Shown here one piece after another: positions 39,004 to 52,025 of a DNA stretch of 64,000 bases (the first letter of the stretch is position 1; the number at the start of each line of letters is the position of its first letter). The notes under the pieces were generated by a model. The model was not told where the DNA came from and made no database searches. It was given only the letters and a program-made list of their open reading frames with translations. The stretch is from Viola odorata (taxonomy: Eukaryota > Streptophyta > Magnoliopsida > Malpighiales > Violaceae). The DNA is taken from contig OY829542.1 of assembly GCA_963691705.1 (NCBI GenBank), positions 63,016,427 through 63,080,426 on the forward strand, in the 5' to 3' direction. A program made the translations under genes and the position numbers.

Positions 39004-39436
39004 TTTCCAAAATAATACGCTGTGTAGGATGTGATAAAAGTGCTAATAAACAAACCCTAATCCCAGGGATCTACTAATGTTGTAAAAGTTAATCATCATC
39101 AGCATTGGACTTCATACAAAGCAAAGCAGGATACCGCAATAAACAGGGATTTAGGTTATGCTGCTCTTAATAATTTTCCGTAGAAGAATTTGAAACACCA
39201 TTAGAAATGCTGCTTTGATAGCTTCTTTTTCATAAAAAATAAGGTGTACTGATGCAAAACTTTTCGTGCAAATGCTCAAGGAAAGTGAAAAACTTGCTTA
39301 TATCATACTTTGAAACACCATTAGAGCTTCCATTAATACCAAAAGACCGAAAACTAGATACAACTCCACTCAATCTCCCAAATGTTAGAGCTAAGCAGCA
39401 AAAGCAGTTTATATAAAGGAAAAAAAGTCTTAACTA

Positions 39437-42436
39437 TCATACTGTAGCAGATGGCGACTGGAGTTGGACCCAGGGGAATTCTTCTTTGTAACCGACACTA
39501 GAATCACAAGAGGCACCGCAAGCGTACACAATGATAGTTGCCCAATCAAGGGAGTTTGGATCATTCTTTACCCCAAAGTAATAAAGCAACTGAGGCAAGA
39601 TCTGTTACAACCAAAATACAGGGAATATATTATTGCACTTCAATGGTAGTTAAAATCAAATGGGAAAATTCATAACAAAAAGAAAGACCGTGCAGACTGG
39701 CATAAATTTACGTGGTCCCATGAACGATGGTTCTCAATCAAGATTTCAAAAGAAAATAACTGAAGATTAGCAGACCTGGAATTCAAAAATCGAAGGGCCT
39801 CCACAGTAACTGCAATTGGGAATATCAGCCCTAGATGGTTGACCACTTGGCATGGGCCATTGGGGTTTTGCAGTAGCACTCCTACAGTACCTGATATACA
39901 GACATCTACTTAATTGCTAAAAAATATGGTGGCAAGATACCAGGGAAAAAAGCTAAAGAACTGAGTAGCCAACTTGGAAATCGCAAGCAGTGAAAAAGAA
40001 GACATCAAACTAGCAAACAATTCGCAATGAGATGTCTTAAAATGCTTCCAGCAATGCAACAGACAGTAAGTTTACTGTCGATTATATCAATGAGCCAGTT
40101 AATAAGCACCGCTAGAGCATCTATCGATAACACAGTTCTTAGTGTTTAATTGTTCAAAAGATCATTTCCTGTGAAAAACATTGACAAAAAACAGGATTGA
40201 AAAATTGTTCTGGACAAGTTAGAATAAGCAGAGTACATGCATGGACCTTCCCAATAATGGTTTATCCCTTGGCCATTACCCCTAGGCAATGACATTAACT
40301 TAGGTGAACTTCATCCTAGAGAATTTATATGGTTCAAACTATCTCGCCCTTGTTTCATTTGCCATCATACAGGTGAAAACCATGACATATAATGATTTAA
40401 AAAGCTTTAACCAATCAGTCATTCAAACTCCAAGAACTAGCAAATCAATGTGCTGTGTTAATCATGTAATTTGTTGTCACCTCAATACTTGATCTGGGGC
40501 TTTGGCTATGCGCTCCTGGAAAGAGGCCCAACTCTTTCTGTCACTATCCCCCTATTTCAATAGCAGTAAATTAGCATATAGGAAATATGACTTCGAAAAA
40601 AACAAAACTAATAAAACTCCATAACAAGACAAATATTGATACCTTAAAGCTACTCAACAATGAGTTCAGCGTGTCATCCTTTGCATTTCTTGACACCACT
40701 AGTGAATTAGCATGTGGGTTGTCATCAGAAACATCAGTATCAAATTCACATTCATCCTCTTGTATCATCTCAAACTCTGGCCATAGGGTGTTGCTGGAAA
40801 CTGTTTGAAAAATGTAAATATGTCAACGTGGAATCCTGAACTTCTTTTCATCTATAAATTTCAACATAATAGATATGTACAATTATATATGTTTGGCACA
40901 TTAGTTATGTTTGAGAAATTGATACTCTGCTGCTACTATCTAAAACCATTAGGACAGAATGCTACTTAAACGTAAAAATATCTTATAAGTTATGGTAGGT
41001 AGATACTAGATAGTTTCTTCTTAAATGATAACAATGCCTAAGATAATCATGCATTATTGCACTAGCTAAAGTGCATTTGTTTATACTAGCCTTTGAATAC
41101 TTCTGCAGGATTTGATCCATTACTGGAGCTGGAATTAGGCAATTGAGAAGTAATGCTTTGTCGTTGACAGTCAACTTTGTGACCTGAGCGCCAGTGCAAG
41201 GCCTAAAAAATATGAAAACAAAGATATGAAGCAATAAGCATATCAGGTAAGGATGTTATGAATGTAAGCTATTGAAACAGTTCAGAAGCTTTATTACCTG
41301 ATGCTTCTGCGAGCAGTACTTTGCTTTTTTGCAACTGCTGCAAACTTTATCTCCTTTCCAAGTTCCACACCAGTTGCAAAGTGCAACTACAACAAAAAAA
41401 TTGAAAAAGTAAAGGCCATAAGTCGTGCTTACTGCTTAAGGACACATCTAATCCTATATGAACATGTTAAACAAATCCTGGGAAAGGTAGCAATACTAGC
41501 AAGGATATGAGATTATCATTTAACCAATTTAGTATTTACTATTGTAGTATCATCTTCATAACCACATTATTTCAAAAAGCAATCTTGTTATATATAAGAG
41601 TTCTGTAACAGTTAACGAGTAATGTCAACCAATGAAGAAAAACTGCATGCAAGACTAACTGAGACTACAAAGTACCTCCAGTTCCAGATGGCTTGTCAGT
41701 GCCATTGTCCTTAGGAGGCTCACTTGAGTAAAATTGATTGGCACAAGGCAACTGGCAGCGGAAAACCTTCACACTTGAGGAAGCATCGCAAATTAGTCTA
41801 GCAAAGAACAAAAGAACAAAATTGGTTCCAATTGTCTATCAATATAATAAAGTTTCTACCTTCGAGATGCTTTATCCGGCCTACGCTTCCACTGCTCATG
41901 TTGATCACGAAGAAGACAAGACATTGAAGTGCACATGAACACAAACAGTGTCCGATGAAATGCAGATTCATTCTCCGATATAGGTGCATAAACCTGCACA
42001 ATCAATTCAAACAAAATTAACTATCAATTATCATATTCAAAATCAGATTGATTATCCAAATGACCCAAAATGGCAAACCTGAATCAAAAATTGCAAGGGT
42101 TCACCGCAAATATCACAAAGGCAAGACATTCCGGAGGGTAAGTTAACAGGATCAAGCCACGCCTACATACAGCATAGTCAAATATTAACTTCACTTGAAG
42201 AAATAGCTCTAAATCTAATCAATTAATTAAACAGTTAGTAATAATATTACCGGCACCCCACCAGCTTTGCTAGGAAATAACTGGCGGAGAAGGGACCACC
42301 GTTGTTTGGGTTTTTGAACAAATCCTAGAGTTACAGCTTCTCCATCCTCCTCTTCGTCGTCGAAGTCATCTTCTACTTCTTCTTCGTCTTCCGTATCGTC
42401 TTCCACATGGGAATCTGGATTAACAGTACTGTTCAT
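39437..42436 (-). CDS. PDCD2: Programmed cell death protein 2 homologue (MYND zinc finger)
   Basis: Predicted 403-aa PDCD2 family protein; animal and yeast relatives act as chaperones for ribosomal protein uS5 in 40S assembly. Ten exons on the minus strand: 42251-42436, 42079-42162, 41860-41993, 41676-41773, 41298-41386, 41091-41202, 40643-40800, 40481-40551, 39776-39890 and 39437-39601 (404 codons with stop). The N-terminal 30 residues are very acidic (EDDTEDEEEVEDDFDDEEED). Then come LGFVQKP, GGVPAWLDP and MSCLCDICGEPLQFLIQVYA, the family hallmarks. A MYND finger spans 171-209 (LCNWCGTWK, CSSCKKAKYCSQKHQ, ALHWRSGHKVDC). The C-terminal PDCD2_C domain has QWPMPSGQPSRADIPNCSYC, LPQLLYYFGVKND and WATIIVYACGASC. 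The exon 6 donor appears to be GC (TTCAAAG|GCTAGT), since only this keeps the frame into exon 7. Confidence 0.95.
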
Positions 42437-42469
42437 TTTGTTCCTGTAAGTGGTTATGAGTAGTGACGG

Positions 42470-45400
42470 CGAGCTAAGAACGAAGTAATGGTGCTGCTGT
42501 TTCGCCTGCCAGTGCCAAGGGGGTTTAGCCTGAGATGGACCGCCAGTTCTCAGACATAGGGTTTTAGGAAATAGAATCTTAGCTGACGAACGCTGCGTTT
42601 CAACTCATATTCACTGTTCAGCCCTTTCCCTTTTTTATCCCGTTTTTAATAGTCACATCACATGACTCGCATGTTTTTAGTTGGTTATTATAGTTACCAT
42701 ACGGGACTCATAACCAATATCATAAAATCGACAAACGCTAACCAGTTGAATTTAAATTTAAAAATGGATTGGGCTATCATAGGAGCTCGTACCTGACATG
42801 TCCCGACTTGAGCTCGAGATAGGAAGACCTAGGATACCTAAGTATTTAGCCCAAATTCGACTCGATTACTATTAAAAAACCCAACTTAAGTTATATTTTC
42901 TGATTTTCACAATTATATAGTTTTTTTAATTAACCAAACTCAAGCTCATGGGTAGCCCCGACAATAGTCCAGTCCGAGCCCGACAGGTTTAGGGCCGAAC
43001 TTGGGCTTAGTTTTCACAACATCAAGCTCAAATATGAGGGGGTAAAAGCTCAGCATGGTCCGACCGGCTCCTGTGTCTAATTGAATTACAATCTCATGTG
43101 CATTTATGAGGGATTCGAAAAATAATATATAAGCTAATGGTGAGGGTAGCGAGACTAATTCTGAAATGTTTGAACGTCTTTCTCACTTGAGTTGGGTCTT
43201 GCCTTTTGTCTATCTACTCCGATGCCTTATACATCAAATTGGGTGATTTTGGTTTGAGTATATAAAGGTGGGTAGGTCGATTCTCAAAGTTAGTTGATTC
43301 CTCTTTGATCGTCGACTAGAAACTTATCTCGAGGAGTCATCTACATTGGAAGCCTAACCTAAAGCCTTGCACGTCACATGTCATGCATCATCTTGCATAA
43401 GTTGATCAAACTCATAATCCACTAACTCATACTAATGAAGCATGATAATAATGTGCATTTGTTTACATTCACTTTAGGATAGAAAATGCATGTTCCAACC
43501 TTTGTCATAAAACCTCCAATTTAAATAATCTTATTTTCTGGTATTAATTGAATTTAATACCATCATCAGAAAACCTTGACATAATTCTATGAAATCTTGA
43601 CATTATCTTTTCAAAGAAGAATAAACTCATGTATTGTTCTTCGTCGATTGAGAGTTAACCTCGAAATCAACATTCCCTATTGACACAATTATTCAATTGT
43701 ATTTATTAGCATTATGACAAGTATTTCTCATGATTGTATGAAATTTAAAAACTACGTGTGGTTTGTTCTTTCTTCGTGAGAGTACGTAGGAAATCTTCAC
43801 TAATTCAACCACAAAACTTGTAGTCTTCCCTTTCCCCAAAGAATGATATTATTTTAATTGGACATAACATCTTGATGTGACTAACTTTGATATAACTAAC
43901 TTTGTCTTGATGTTGAAAATTGATCAAAACTTATTTGGTTTGATTGAGTCTTCCATTAATTGGTTTTTGTCAAGTTTGTTGATTTAAAACTTCATTTCTT
44001 GTCAAACTTATTTTTAACGAAATTCTTCATGATAATTATCTACATTGGTCATGTCTTGATGTTTAATCACGTTTGTCAAAACCATCTCTTCGAGTCAATC
44101 ATTGTTCAATTCTTAATCGAGTCATTGCATGTTTCGTCTTGACTTTCACATTTTATTGTTCTTTTCTACTTTATTTCATCTTTTGATCTCAATCGCATAT
44201 TTTCTCCTAATTTGTAAAATCCTTTGTATGATGTCTTGCATTCATTTTATTCTCGAGTCTTTTTCGAAACGCAACTAATGAAAATCATGAAATAAATATA
44301 ATCAATTTGACAATATGTTAAACTCAAACGAGTAGGGTGCTTAACATCTTTCCTATTTGTTAAAGTCCTCAAATTCACGATATTTTTTTCGCAAACCGGT
44401 GTGTTTTCATCAAAATCACATTTTTTGGGTATTGAGTCATATTAGTTGTGTTTTATGTTAAATTGACATTAAACCGATTTTTCCTTAAAACATGATTAAC
44501 AATGATTTTCTTTATTTTCCTTAATAAATAAAGTGGCGACTCCAATTTTCACACTTGTTGTGCCTTGTGAATTTGAGTCTGAATGTTTGTTTACTAAAAT
44601 ATTTTGTCACGAGACTTTAATAAAAAAATAACATAAAATAAAAGTAGGGTTAAAAAAATAACATAAAATAAAAGTAGGGTTAGATTCCATGTTAACACCT
44701 GATTTGTTATTATTGTGTGCACAATAATAAATTATGACTAGTATGATTTTGATTGATAATTTTAAGATGATTATGTGTTATGGAGATACAAATCAAAATC
44801 ATAGGTACTTATATAGAGACAAAGTATTGAACCGACCCGCTATAAAATTACCACATGGATGGATGTCATAAGTAATTATGTAGATATATATATGTTATTG
44901 AATCGGAAAACTTGAGATCATTATTGATTCTTACATGAGGAATAGTATGCTTTAACTTAATTAAACGTTGTCTTTAACCGGGCAATTGTAAAGATTAAGA
45001 TTGGGCATATTAGCAACTGTGTAGATGAAATTTGTCCCTTTCTTCTTAGAGAAATATCTCCAGACCTCTCGATATGTAAGACTAAGAAATGCATGATCGT
45101 GCTCAACTGAATTGATAAAGTGATCAATGTAATTTGTCTTGTCAGTCTCCTTGGAGAATGATTTAACAGAATAAAGATAACAAGTACCATGTCGTACGTT
45201 TAATCAAGATATCGTGTGACAAAAGTATTATAACATAGAGCTACGGATAGGTTGATTTGTATCATCGACCTTCATTTAAGTTGGGTAGTCTTAACGTTTT
45301 GCTAGACGTCGTTTATGACTTGTAGACAAAAATGTGTTATTCTACTGCTAATGTTAGATAAACCTATAAGGCCGCATATTAGAATGAGCTGAAGAAAAAA

Positions 45401-46011
45401 AGTGTTAACCTCTTTTGATATTTGTGTAAGTTTAAGGACAAGTGGGATAATGTTAATCTTATGCCGAGGAAACTAACCAATTATATCAACAAAATAAATA
45501 TTAATTATTTGAGATATTATCAAATATATTTTAAATAACTATTATTAGAGAAACCCTAGACTATATATGGTATACCCGAGGGATTTATCATGAAGAGGGT
45601 CCACCAATTAATGTTGTCCCTTGTAAATCCACTTCAATTTTTCATGTGCCTCCAACACCAGCTGTCCAACCAATGTCGGATGATGTTGTTGCTATTGTGC
45701 GCGATTGAGTCATGATGGGTACTCTAGTTTTATTGGGTTAGAAGGAGCTCTTAGCCAAGGTGAAAATGAAGGGGTGCATGAGGCTGCAAAGAATAAATTG
45801 CTCACACTTTTGCAGAGTATGAATAAGGAGTTATATCACGAGAGTGTGAGAGTTTCACTACATTGTCTTTCATTTTGCATCTATACCACATTAAAGTCTT
45901 ATATGGATGGACTGGAAAATCATTTACTAGGGTGCTTTGCTTCTAGGCTTTCCTAAAGGTGTCTGCCTAAAACCTTTTAGGTCAAAAGACGTTTTTGCTT
46001 CAACTTTTTGG
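42470..46011. other. Gene-poor, repeat-derived region
   Basis: No intact gene across 3.5 kb. Near 44530 the text AAGTGGCGACTCCAATTTTC resembles a motif common next to LTRs of Ty3/Gypsy elements in dicots, so 43.1-44.7 kb may be decayed retroelement DNA; I could not pair LTRs. A perfect 31-bp tandem duplication ending AAAGTAGGGTTA sits at about 44622-44683. Around 45600-45960 a short open frame has moderate GC but no recognisable domain. Confidence 0.4.
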
Positions 46012-46953
46012 GTTAGGATAAATTGGCATCCAATTTTAGCTTTTCGAAAATTAGACACCCAACATTTACTCATTAGACACTTTGGCACCCAAATTTATCT
46101 CCGTTAGATATTTTGGCACTCAAGCACCCACCTTATTAACTAACACCATTAATTTCAAAAGAAAATGTTAATTTCAGTAAATAAATATTTTATAATAACT
46201 AAAAATCTGACATTACACAAACTCATAATTTTATGTCAATGGTTAAGTTTATTTAAAGTTGAAAACTTAGTTGCATACTGCTATAATTCTTCTTCTTCTT
46301 TATACAAAATAATGTGTGTGTTAAAAACGCAACACAGTGATTAGAGTTTTCGACTCTTTCTTCTACTTGGTGCTAGCACACCTATTATGTCTATTTTGGC
46401 TCATTAGTGGCGATACCAAGAGAGGATGTTCATTTTGGAGAAGGAAACATATGTTGATTCTTTTCAAGGTTCAATTTTTGCTGGCTTGTTCAACACAACA
46501 AGTCGATTCGTAAATAAAAGGTGTGAGCTTCAGGTTAGCTGTTTTTCTGCTTAATCGCATAAATTGTTTTTGCTCAAAGGTTTAAGGTACACGGTTATAT
46601 ATTTTATACACATCTACTGGTATGGTGTGATTGAATGGTTCTTAGTTCGGGTTTCTATTTTTGTACACTAAAAAATTGGATAAGAGTTGGATAAGAGTTG
46701 GATAAAAAAACATAAGACTTGGGACGTATATAAGAGGGGTGGGAGATTTTATTGAGTTTGAAACTCGTACGGCATCTTACAATGAGCAAATATTTTTGGC
46801 GTTGTACTAATCGTTTCATTTGTAAAAAAAACTGAAAAATTGGGTGCTTAAGTGTCGAATTATCTAATACGGATAAATTTAAATGTTAAAGTGTTTAACA
46901 AAGTAAATATTAGGTGCCTAATTTTCGAAAGGTTAAAATTGAGTGAAAATCTA
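46012..46953. mobile_element. 0.94-kb element with terminal inverted repeats of about 115 bp
   Basis: The left arm (AAATTGGCATCCAATTTTAG, TTTTCGAAAATTAGACACCC, AAATTTATCTCCGTTAGATA) is complementary to the right arm (TATCTAATACGGATAAATTT, GTGCCTAATTTTCGAAAGGT, TAAAATTGAGTG). Both arms alternate GGCACCCAA-type blocks. The interior contains no coding domain. Target duplication was not clear. Confidence 0.75.
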
Positions 46954-47992
46954 TTCCGACTTTTGACCCCCGAAAATTGGTTGCCAAAATGTATTTTAAC
47001 CACCTTTTATGAAACTAATTACGAAAATTATACAAGCCTTTAGTCTAGAGTACGAAAAGCTTGATTCACGTAGAAACCAAGTGGACTACATAACGATATA
47101 CTTGCCCAATATGAAACGATTTGATCCCGCAAGCTATAACAAAGAACCTGCAAGCTAAATTGTTGTGGCATTTGAAATGACTACCTCAGCGAATCAAGCA
47201 ATCAAAGTTAAGAACTAAAATTGCAAATTTCATTGCTTAAAGCAAACGGAATATTAATTATATACTAAATGATCCAAATTTAGCAAAAATATTGTGACAG
47301 CTCTAAAAAAAAAACTAGCTATATCTAGGCTTATCCCTAGCTATTTCAATTTTTGTTTAAAATAAATACAACCGAATTGTCGTTTTCATTCATAGTTTTT
47401 AGACGGTGGAAGGTAAGTGAAATAAGTATCACCACTTGCTTTTAAATATCCTCACAAAATACCCAACTTGTTATATTTTCCACATGTTATCAATCGTGCA
47501 CACAAGCTACATTAATTTAAAACAAGAAAAATTAAATGAGATGCCATTTCACTTAATACAAGGAGCCTACTTGGTCACAACTTCTTGTTAATTTATAGTT
47601 TTAGTGTTTGAATAGATGCAAGAACTTTGAACACCAACTTTCTTATTAAAATAGTACATACAATTACTCTCCCTACTGCAAAACATTAACTACCTTTCTA
47701 ATTCTGTCTCATATCTTGAAAACACCCTTCTTTCTCAAGACACTACACAATATGACAATACTATACAATTATTGTTCTTTCCCTTAAAGAAGAGAACAAG
47801 TTACAAAGATAACACTTGACGTACTAATAAATTTTACAAAATTTCATATTAATTGATACGGCAAATTTTTAGTATGTATATACCATTTAAATTCTGCCAT
47901 ATCTGATATATGAACATATTGTAAAAGATGTACTGCATTTCCTCGACAAAAATGTTTGAAATTGCTAATTAACTTCTTTCGGCCGTATACCC
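46954..47992. other. Intergenic, 3' side of the WRKY gene
   Basis: AT-rich. The final 200-300 bp likely include the WRKY 3' untranslated region. No other gene recognised. Confidence 0.4.
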
Positions 47993-49184
47993 CTACTTAC
48001 AACTAATATTGACCAAGTCACTGAATAAGCAAGGATTGCTATCTGCAAACGGATCCAAGAGGAGCCCATCAAAATCATCTAAGCTTGGGAATAATTCGTC
48101 GCTAAATATCAAATCAGACATGGCACTTCCAGTACTGATTGATTCGCCATCTTCTACTTCCTCTTCAGTTTTGATGCACACATGATCATCATGATTAAGT
48201 TCAGGGGTAGCCGCCATTGAAGTGGTTGATGGGGAAGTAGAGGCCGTTGGATCAGAGGGCTTAAGATTGCTGGACTTGGAGGCGCGTGTACTGCCAGCGA
48301 GCGAATTTCTGCGCGTGGGATGGGCATGGCTGTGCTCTGCGGTGTAGGTTACAATGAAGATTGATGGATCGGAGCTGCATCTCTCCACTTGCTTCCTTGC
48401 CAAGCATCCTTTCAAGCTACTACATCTATAATAACTCCTGCACAATTTAATTGACAATTATGTAATTAAAACATTTATTTTCATGAAGTAATAGGGCTTA
48501 AATAGGGTCCTAGGATCTTTTAGCGATCCAACTAGATGTGTCAAGATGTTACCTTGGATGAGGAGATCCTTTGATGGGTTTCTGGCCGTATTTACGCCAA
48601 GCCCACTTGTCATTTGAGAGACAATCTTGTGTTACTCGTTCAACTACTCTCTTTTGCTGGTTCTTCCTGCTGATCAAGAATCCATAATCACATCTTAATT
48701 AGTTGATTACCTAAAACAAAAACCAAAAAGTTGCACAAAAGAAACAGTAAATTACAAAGTCTAACCTTTTTTTCGACTTGGTCGCAGATTGATCGGAATA
48801 AGGAAGCTGAGGCTGCAGGTTTTGTGGTACTACCTCCTGTTCTTGTTTAGGGGTAGACATAGACATAGATGAAGTGGAGGCCGACGGACAAAGCAGCACA
48901 CTTTGCGGAGAAAGGGTTTGGTGCAACAGAGGGTAGAAAGGCTTATTGTATGCACCTTGATCAAGCCCTTGATCAAGACCACCAGTTGTATGATCTTGTT
49001 GTTGATGATGATGATGATCAATATCGCTGAAAGAATAGTTAGAAGCAAAAAGATTTGGTGGGTCACTCAACATATTTGTATAGATCTCAGTACCACTGCT
49101 GCTGCATCCTCTCACCACAGCCTGCAAATCCCAGTCGTCCATCCAACTAAACTGATCAGAACCGCTCATCATGATATCATCCAT
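47993..49184 (-). CDS. WRKY: WRKY transcription factor, group IIe (WRKY22/27/29-like)
   Basis: Predicted 325-aa nuclear DNA-binding protein that should recognise W-boxes; this subgroup acts in pattern-triggered immunity and leaf senescence. Three exons on the minus strand: 48766-49184, 48553-48666 and 47993-48437. The N-terminal half is acidic and Ser/Gln-rich with a His run ([12 protein letters not shown]). A basic stretch ([16 protein letters not shown]) precedes the WRKY domain: WRKYGQK at 163-169, then zinc ligands C183, C189, H213 and H215, fitting C-X5-C-X23-[14 protein letters not shown] and [18 protein letters not shown] are typical of group IIe. The second intron interrupts the domain after PHPR, the conserved position for this clade. 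The C-terminus is acidic ([30 protein letters not shown]), a likely activation region. Exon sum is 326 codons. Confidence 0.95.
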
Positions 49185-49281
49185 ATCTGTCTGAACCCAG
49201 AAAAAAAGCTAGGTAGCTGACTTTTTTGTTGAGAAATGGAGAGATGGAGAGGAGATGTTTGTTTAAGGAAGGAGGGTATAT

Positions 49282-49292
49282 GTTTTTATATA
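49282..49292 (-). promoter_or_regulatory. Probable TATA box of the WRKY gene
   Basis: The minus strand reads TATATAAAAAC about 100 bp upstream of the ATG, with no competing TATA closer to the gene. Confidence 0.5.
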
Positions 49293-49456
49293 TTAGGAGA
49301 TGGTGGTGTTGTGTAGTGTGGGCTGTACTCTTTTTTGTTTTAAAAAAAAAAAGACAAAAAAAAGTCTCATGCTTCTCCATTCCAGTTTACATTTAGTTGG
49401 TTTTTTTCTCGTTTTGGTGCCGTTTTGCAGCTGATGATGAGCGCGTTTTCACTAGG

Positions 49457-49477
49457 TTGACTTCGGTGCAAAGTCAA
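49457..49477. promoter_or_regulatory. Paired W-boxes upstream of the WRKY gene
   Basis: TTGACT at 49457-49462 and its inverted form AGTCAA at 49472-49477, separated by nine bases, about 270-290 bp upstream of the start codon. W-boxes are the binding site of WRKY factors, so auto- or cross-regulation is plausible. Function is inferred from the motif and position only. Confidence 0.5.
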
Positions 49478-49499
49478 AAGAGCAATATAATATAGACCA

Positions 49500-51793
49500 A
49501 TAATTTGGACTTTTGTGTTTCCCGTGGCCCCACCAACTGAATAATATCCAATCCTACACGCTCGCTCCCAGTCTCTGACTCATTCCTCAGTCCACGTAGA
49601 TATTCCAATTATTGCGCTTCTTACCATATTTCTTTTGAAATTTTAATAACATTAAACTATTATTTTTAGTAAGATTAAAAGCCTAAGCCTAACTAACATG
49701 CTATCGTTTAACAAGGGGGTGAATAGAGTTATTCATATCCGATTATCTGATCCAAATAAAAAAAATTAGCGGAATCGAATACAATTGATTAGTGTTCAGT
49801 TAGAGCTAGTGAAATTTGAATCTGATTTGTTCTAATTTGAAAAATCGAACAATTTTAATATTGAACAAAATGCTTCCATTTTTATGTATACGAAAGTCCT
49901 AAAACACATAAATCTTCTAGTGTAAATCCAAAATCCGAACTTATCCGAACTAATTTTTTTAGAGCCGGTAGTTACTAAAGTAATTTATTTGAATACCAAT
50001 CGACTAAACTATTTTGGATGTAATTTGGTTGGAGGTGAGGAAGATCTGATCTTATTTGAAACCTAGCTAGATTGAATCAAATTAGATGCAATCACATCCA
50101 TTCTCACCCAATTTATGTGTCTTTTATATGTATACTTTCTTTGGACATTTTTAAATATCGTTGGGAGTAAAAATACACTTTTTAAAGTAAATAATTGCCT
50201 CAAATGAATTTCTTGATATTGATTGACACCGTATTTCAATAAACTGTCATTTTTTAATTCATTCATGCGTTGGAAGAGAAGGAAATGGATGGTACGGTTC
50301 AGTGCAAACCTCACTAGAAAACCCTACTTGATAGTTTTATGTTCAGTAAGTTGTAATTTTTTAATAAAAAATGTCAATTAATTTAGATCAACTTTTTGGG
50401 ACTAAAACATCAAATATTTATGTCAGGAAAGAGTATATATAATAGAAATTTACTATAAAAAAATTAGTTGTATATTAAAGAGTTTTTTTTTTATAATAAC
50501 GTTTAAGGTGCCAAGAGTCCTTTTGAACATTCCAAGAGCCATATTGAGTAAGATTTTCTTCTTCCAAGCTAAAATAAATCCTTCCAATTGTAAGGACGTG
50601 TATACTCATTCTACTTGTGTAGGTAGTCTTTCTTGTTATGCTTTCATTCAACCCCTTTTTACCAAATAATTGTTACCAATAATATGTGTTTTGCTCGTAA
50701 ATAATTCATTTACCCTTTAATTAGTTTAAGATGTCGACCAGAACGAACATAAAAAATAGAATAAATCATATTAAAAGAGTATTATACACCTTTAAAATTT
50801 CATAATATTCAAACGAGAATAGTCTTTTATCAAACAAAGATAAATAAACGAGAACATAGATAAACCATTACGATAATAAACTAAATTTGGCTAAGCGTGA
50901 TAAAGAGAACAAATCATTTTATTCAACTTATATTTTGTCTTTCTAGTTGTAAATCAATCTTAAATCAACTCATATAATACAAAACACACAAATTGAAAGT
51001 AAAAAGAGAGGGAAAAAAGAGAGAGATATTCCCACATCCACAAATAAAACAAAGAACAATATTCTACTATAATACTTTAAAAAAAAAACTTATAGAATTT
51101 TAGTAATGACTCACACAAAAAAAGAGTAAAGAACAATATCATCTCCAAAATACTAACAAGCCTGGCAATCCGCAAAAACAACCACAAGGGATCGAACGTG
51201 CTCCCATTTAGACAGGCCTTAGCTCTTATAATAATTGGGCTTAGTATCATCTATCATTGAAGAATTTCATCCTCCATATACTCTCCCCTACACATGCAAA
51301 ACATTAATTAAAAATTAGCAAGTGAAGTTAACTACAGTGGTATAATGAAGTTAATTAATAGGTAGGGTTGGTTCCTATGATAAAATGTTTTGATTAATTA
51401 ACTTCGTCCCTTTGATATAAAGTTATCTGATGTAGTTTTGATGGTAAGGTAAAATTAATTAATATAGTCAATCCACGTCATATGACTGTCTTATACAATA
51501 TTAATGTGTCAATTCTTACGCATAAATTTGTTTATTTTTTAAGTTAGATACATGTAGTGAGTAGTTAGTCAAACTCTTGATCCATGACATATGAATACAC
51601 GAAAAAATTATATAGTGCATCCGGTATTCTAATTAGGCGCGTATTCAAATTAATAAAGTTGTTACGTGTGGACGGATTCTTTTGGAGTTTATCCCACCAC
51701 TATCTAAGTTTATAGTTATTTTAAAATTTAAAATTTAAAACCTCATAATTTGTAACTACCAACCCTAACGTGCAGTTTTTTTATTGACTAATA
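49500..51793. other. Gene-poor AT-rich region
   Basis: No gene recognised. Around 49730-50010 there are runs of ATCCGAAC/GAATCGAA-type sequence common in decayed plant transposons. At 51180-51215 the minus strand reads ACGTTCGATCCCTTGTG, similar to a tRNA-type B box, but without a convincing A box, so a SINE is not called. Confidence 0.4.
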
Positions 51794-52023
51794 CTCCCTC
51801 TAATTTTTATTAACTGACACTTTGACTTGGGCACGCATATTAAGGAGGTCGGATGACTCACTATTTGACTAAAAAAATTCCTTACTTTTTTTCCAACGTA
51901 CGTTAATCCTTAACGTACGTCCGAGAAAAAATTCGGGGCAAAATTGTCTCAAATAGTGAGTCATCCGATCTCTTTAATATACGTGCCCAAGTCAAAGCGT
52001 CAGTTAATAAAAATTAGAGGGAG
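51794..52023. mobile_element. Stowaway-like MITE, copy 2
   Basis: Ends CTCCCTCTAATTTTTATTAA and the complementary TTAATAAAAATTAGAGGGAG, with TA on both sides. It shares ACGTACGTTAATCCTTAACG and CAAATAGTGAGTCATCCGAT with the other copies but has different terminal 35 bp, so it belongs to a sister subfamily. Confidence 0.88.
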
Positions 52024-52025
52024 TA

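Noticed and set aside
43100..44700. Decayed Ty3/Gypsy LTR element suggested by a GTGGCGACTCC motif
   Set aside because: A single short motif without paired LTRs, primer-binding site or coding domains; mentioned only as a possibility.
51150..51260. Possible SINE from a B-box-like GTTCGATCC on the minus strand
   Set aside because: No matching A box at the right distance and no poly-A or target duplication seen.
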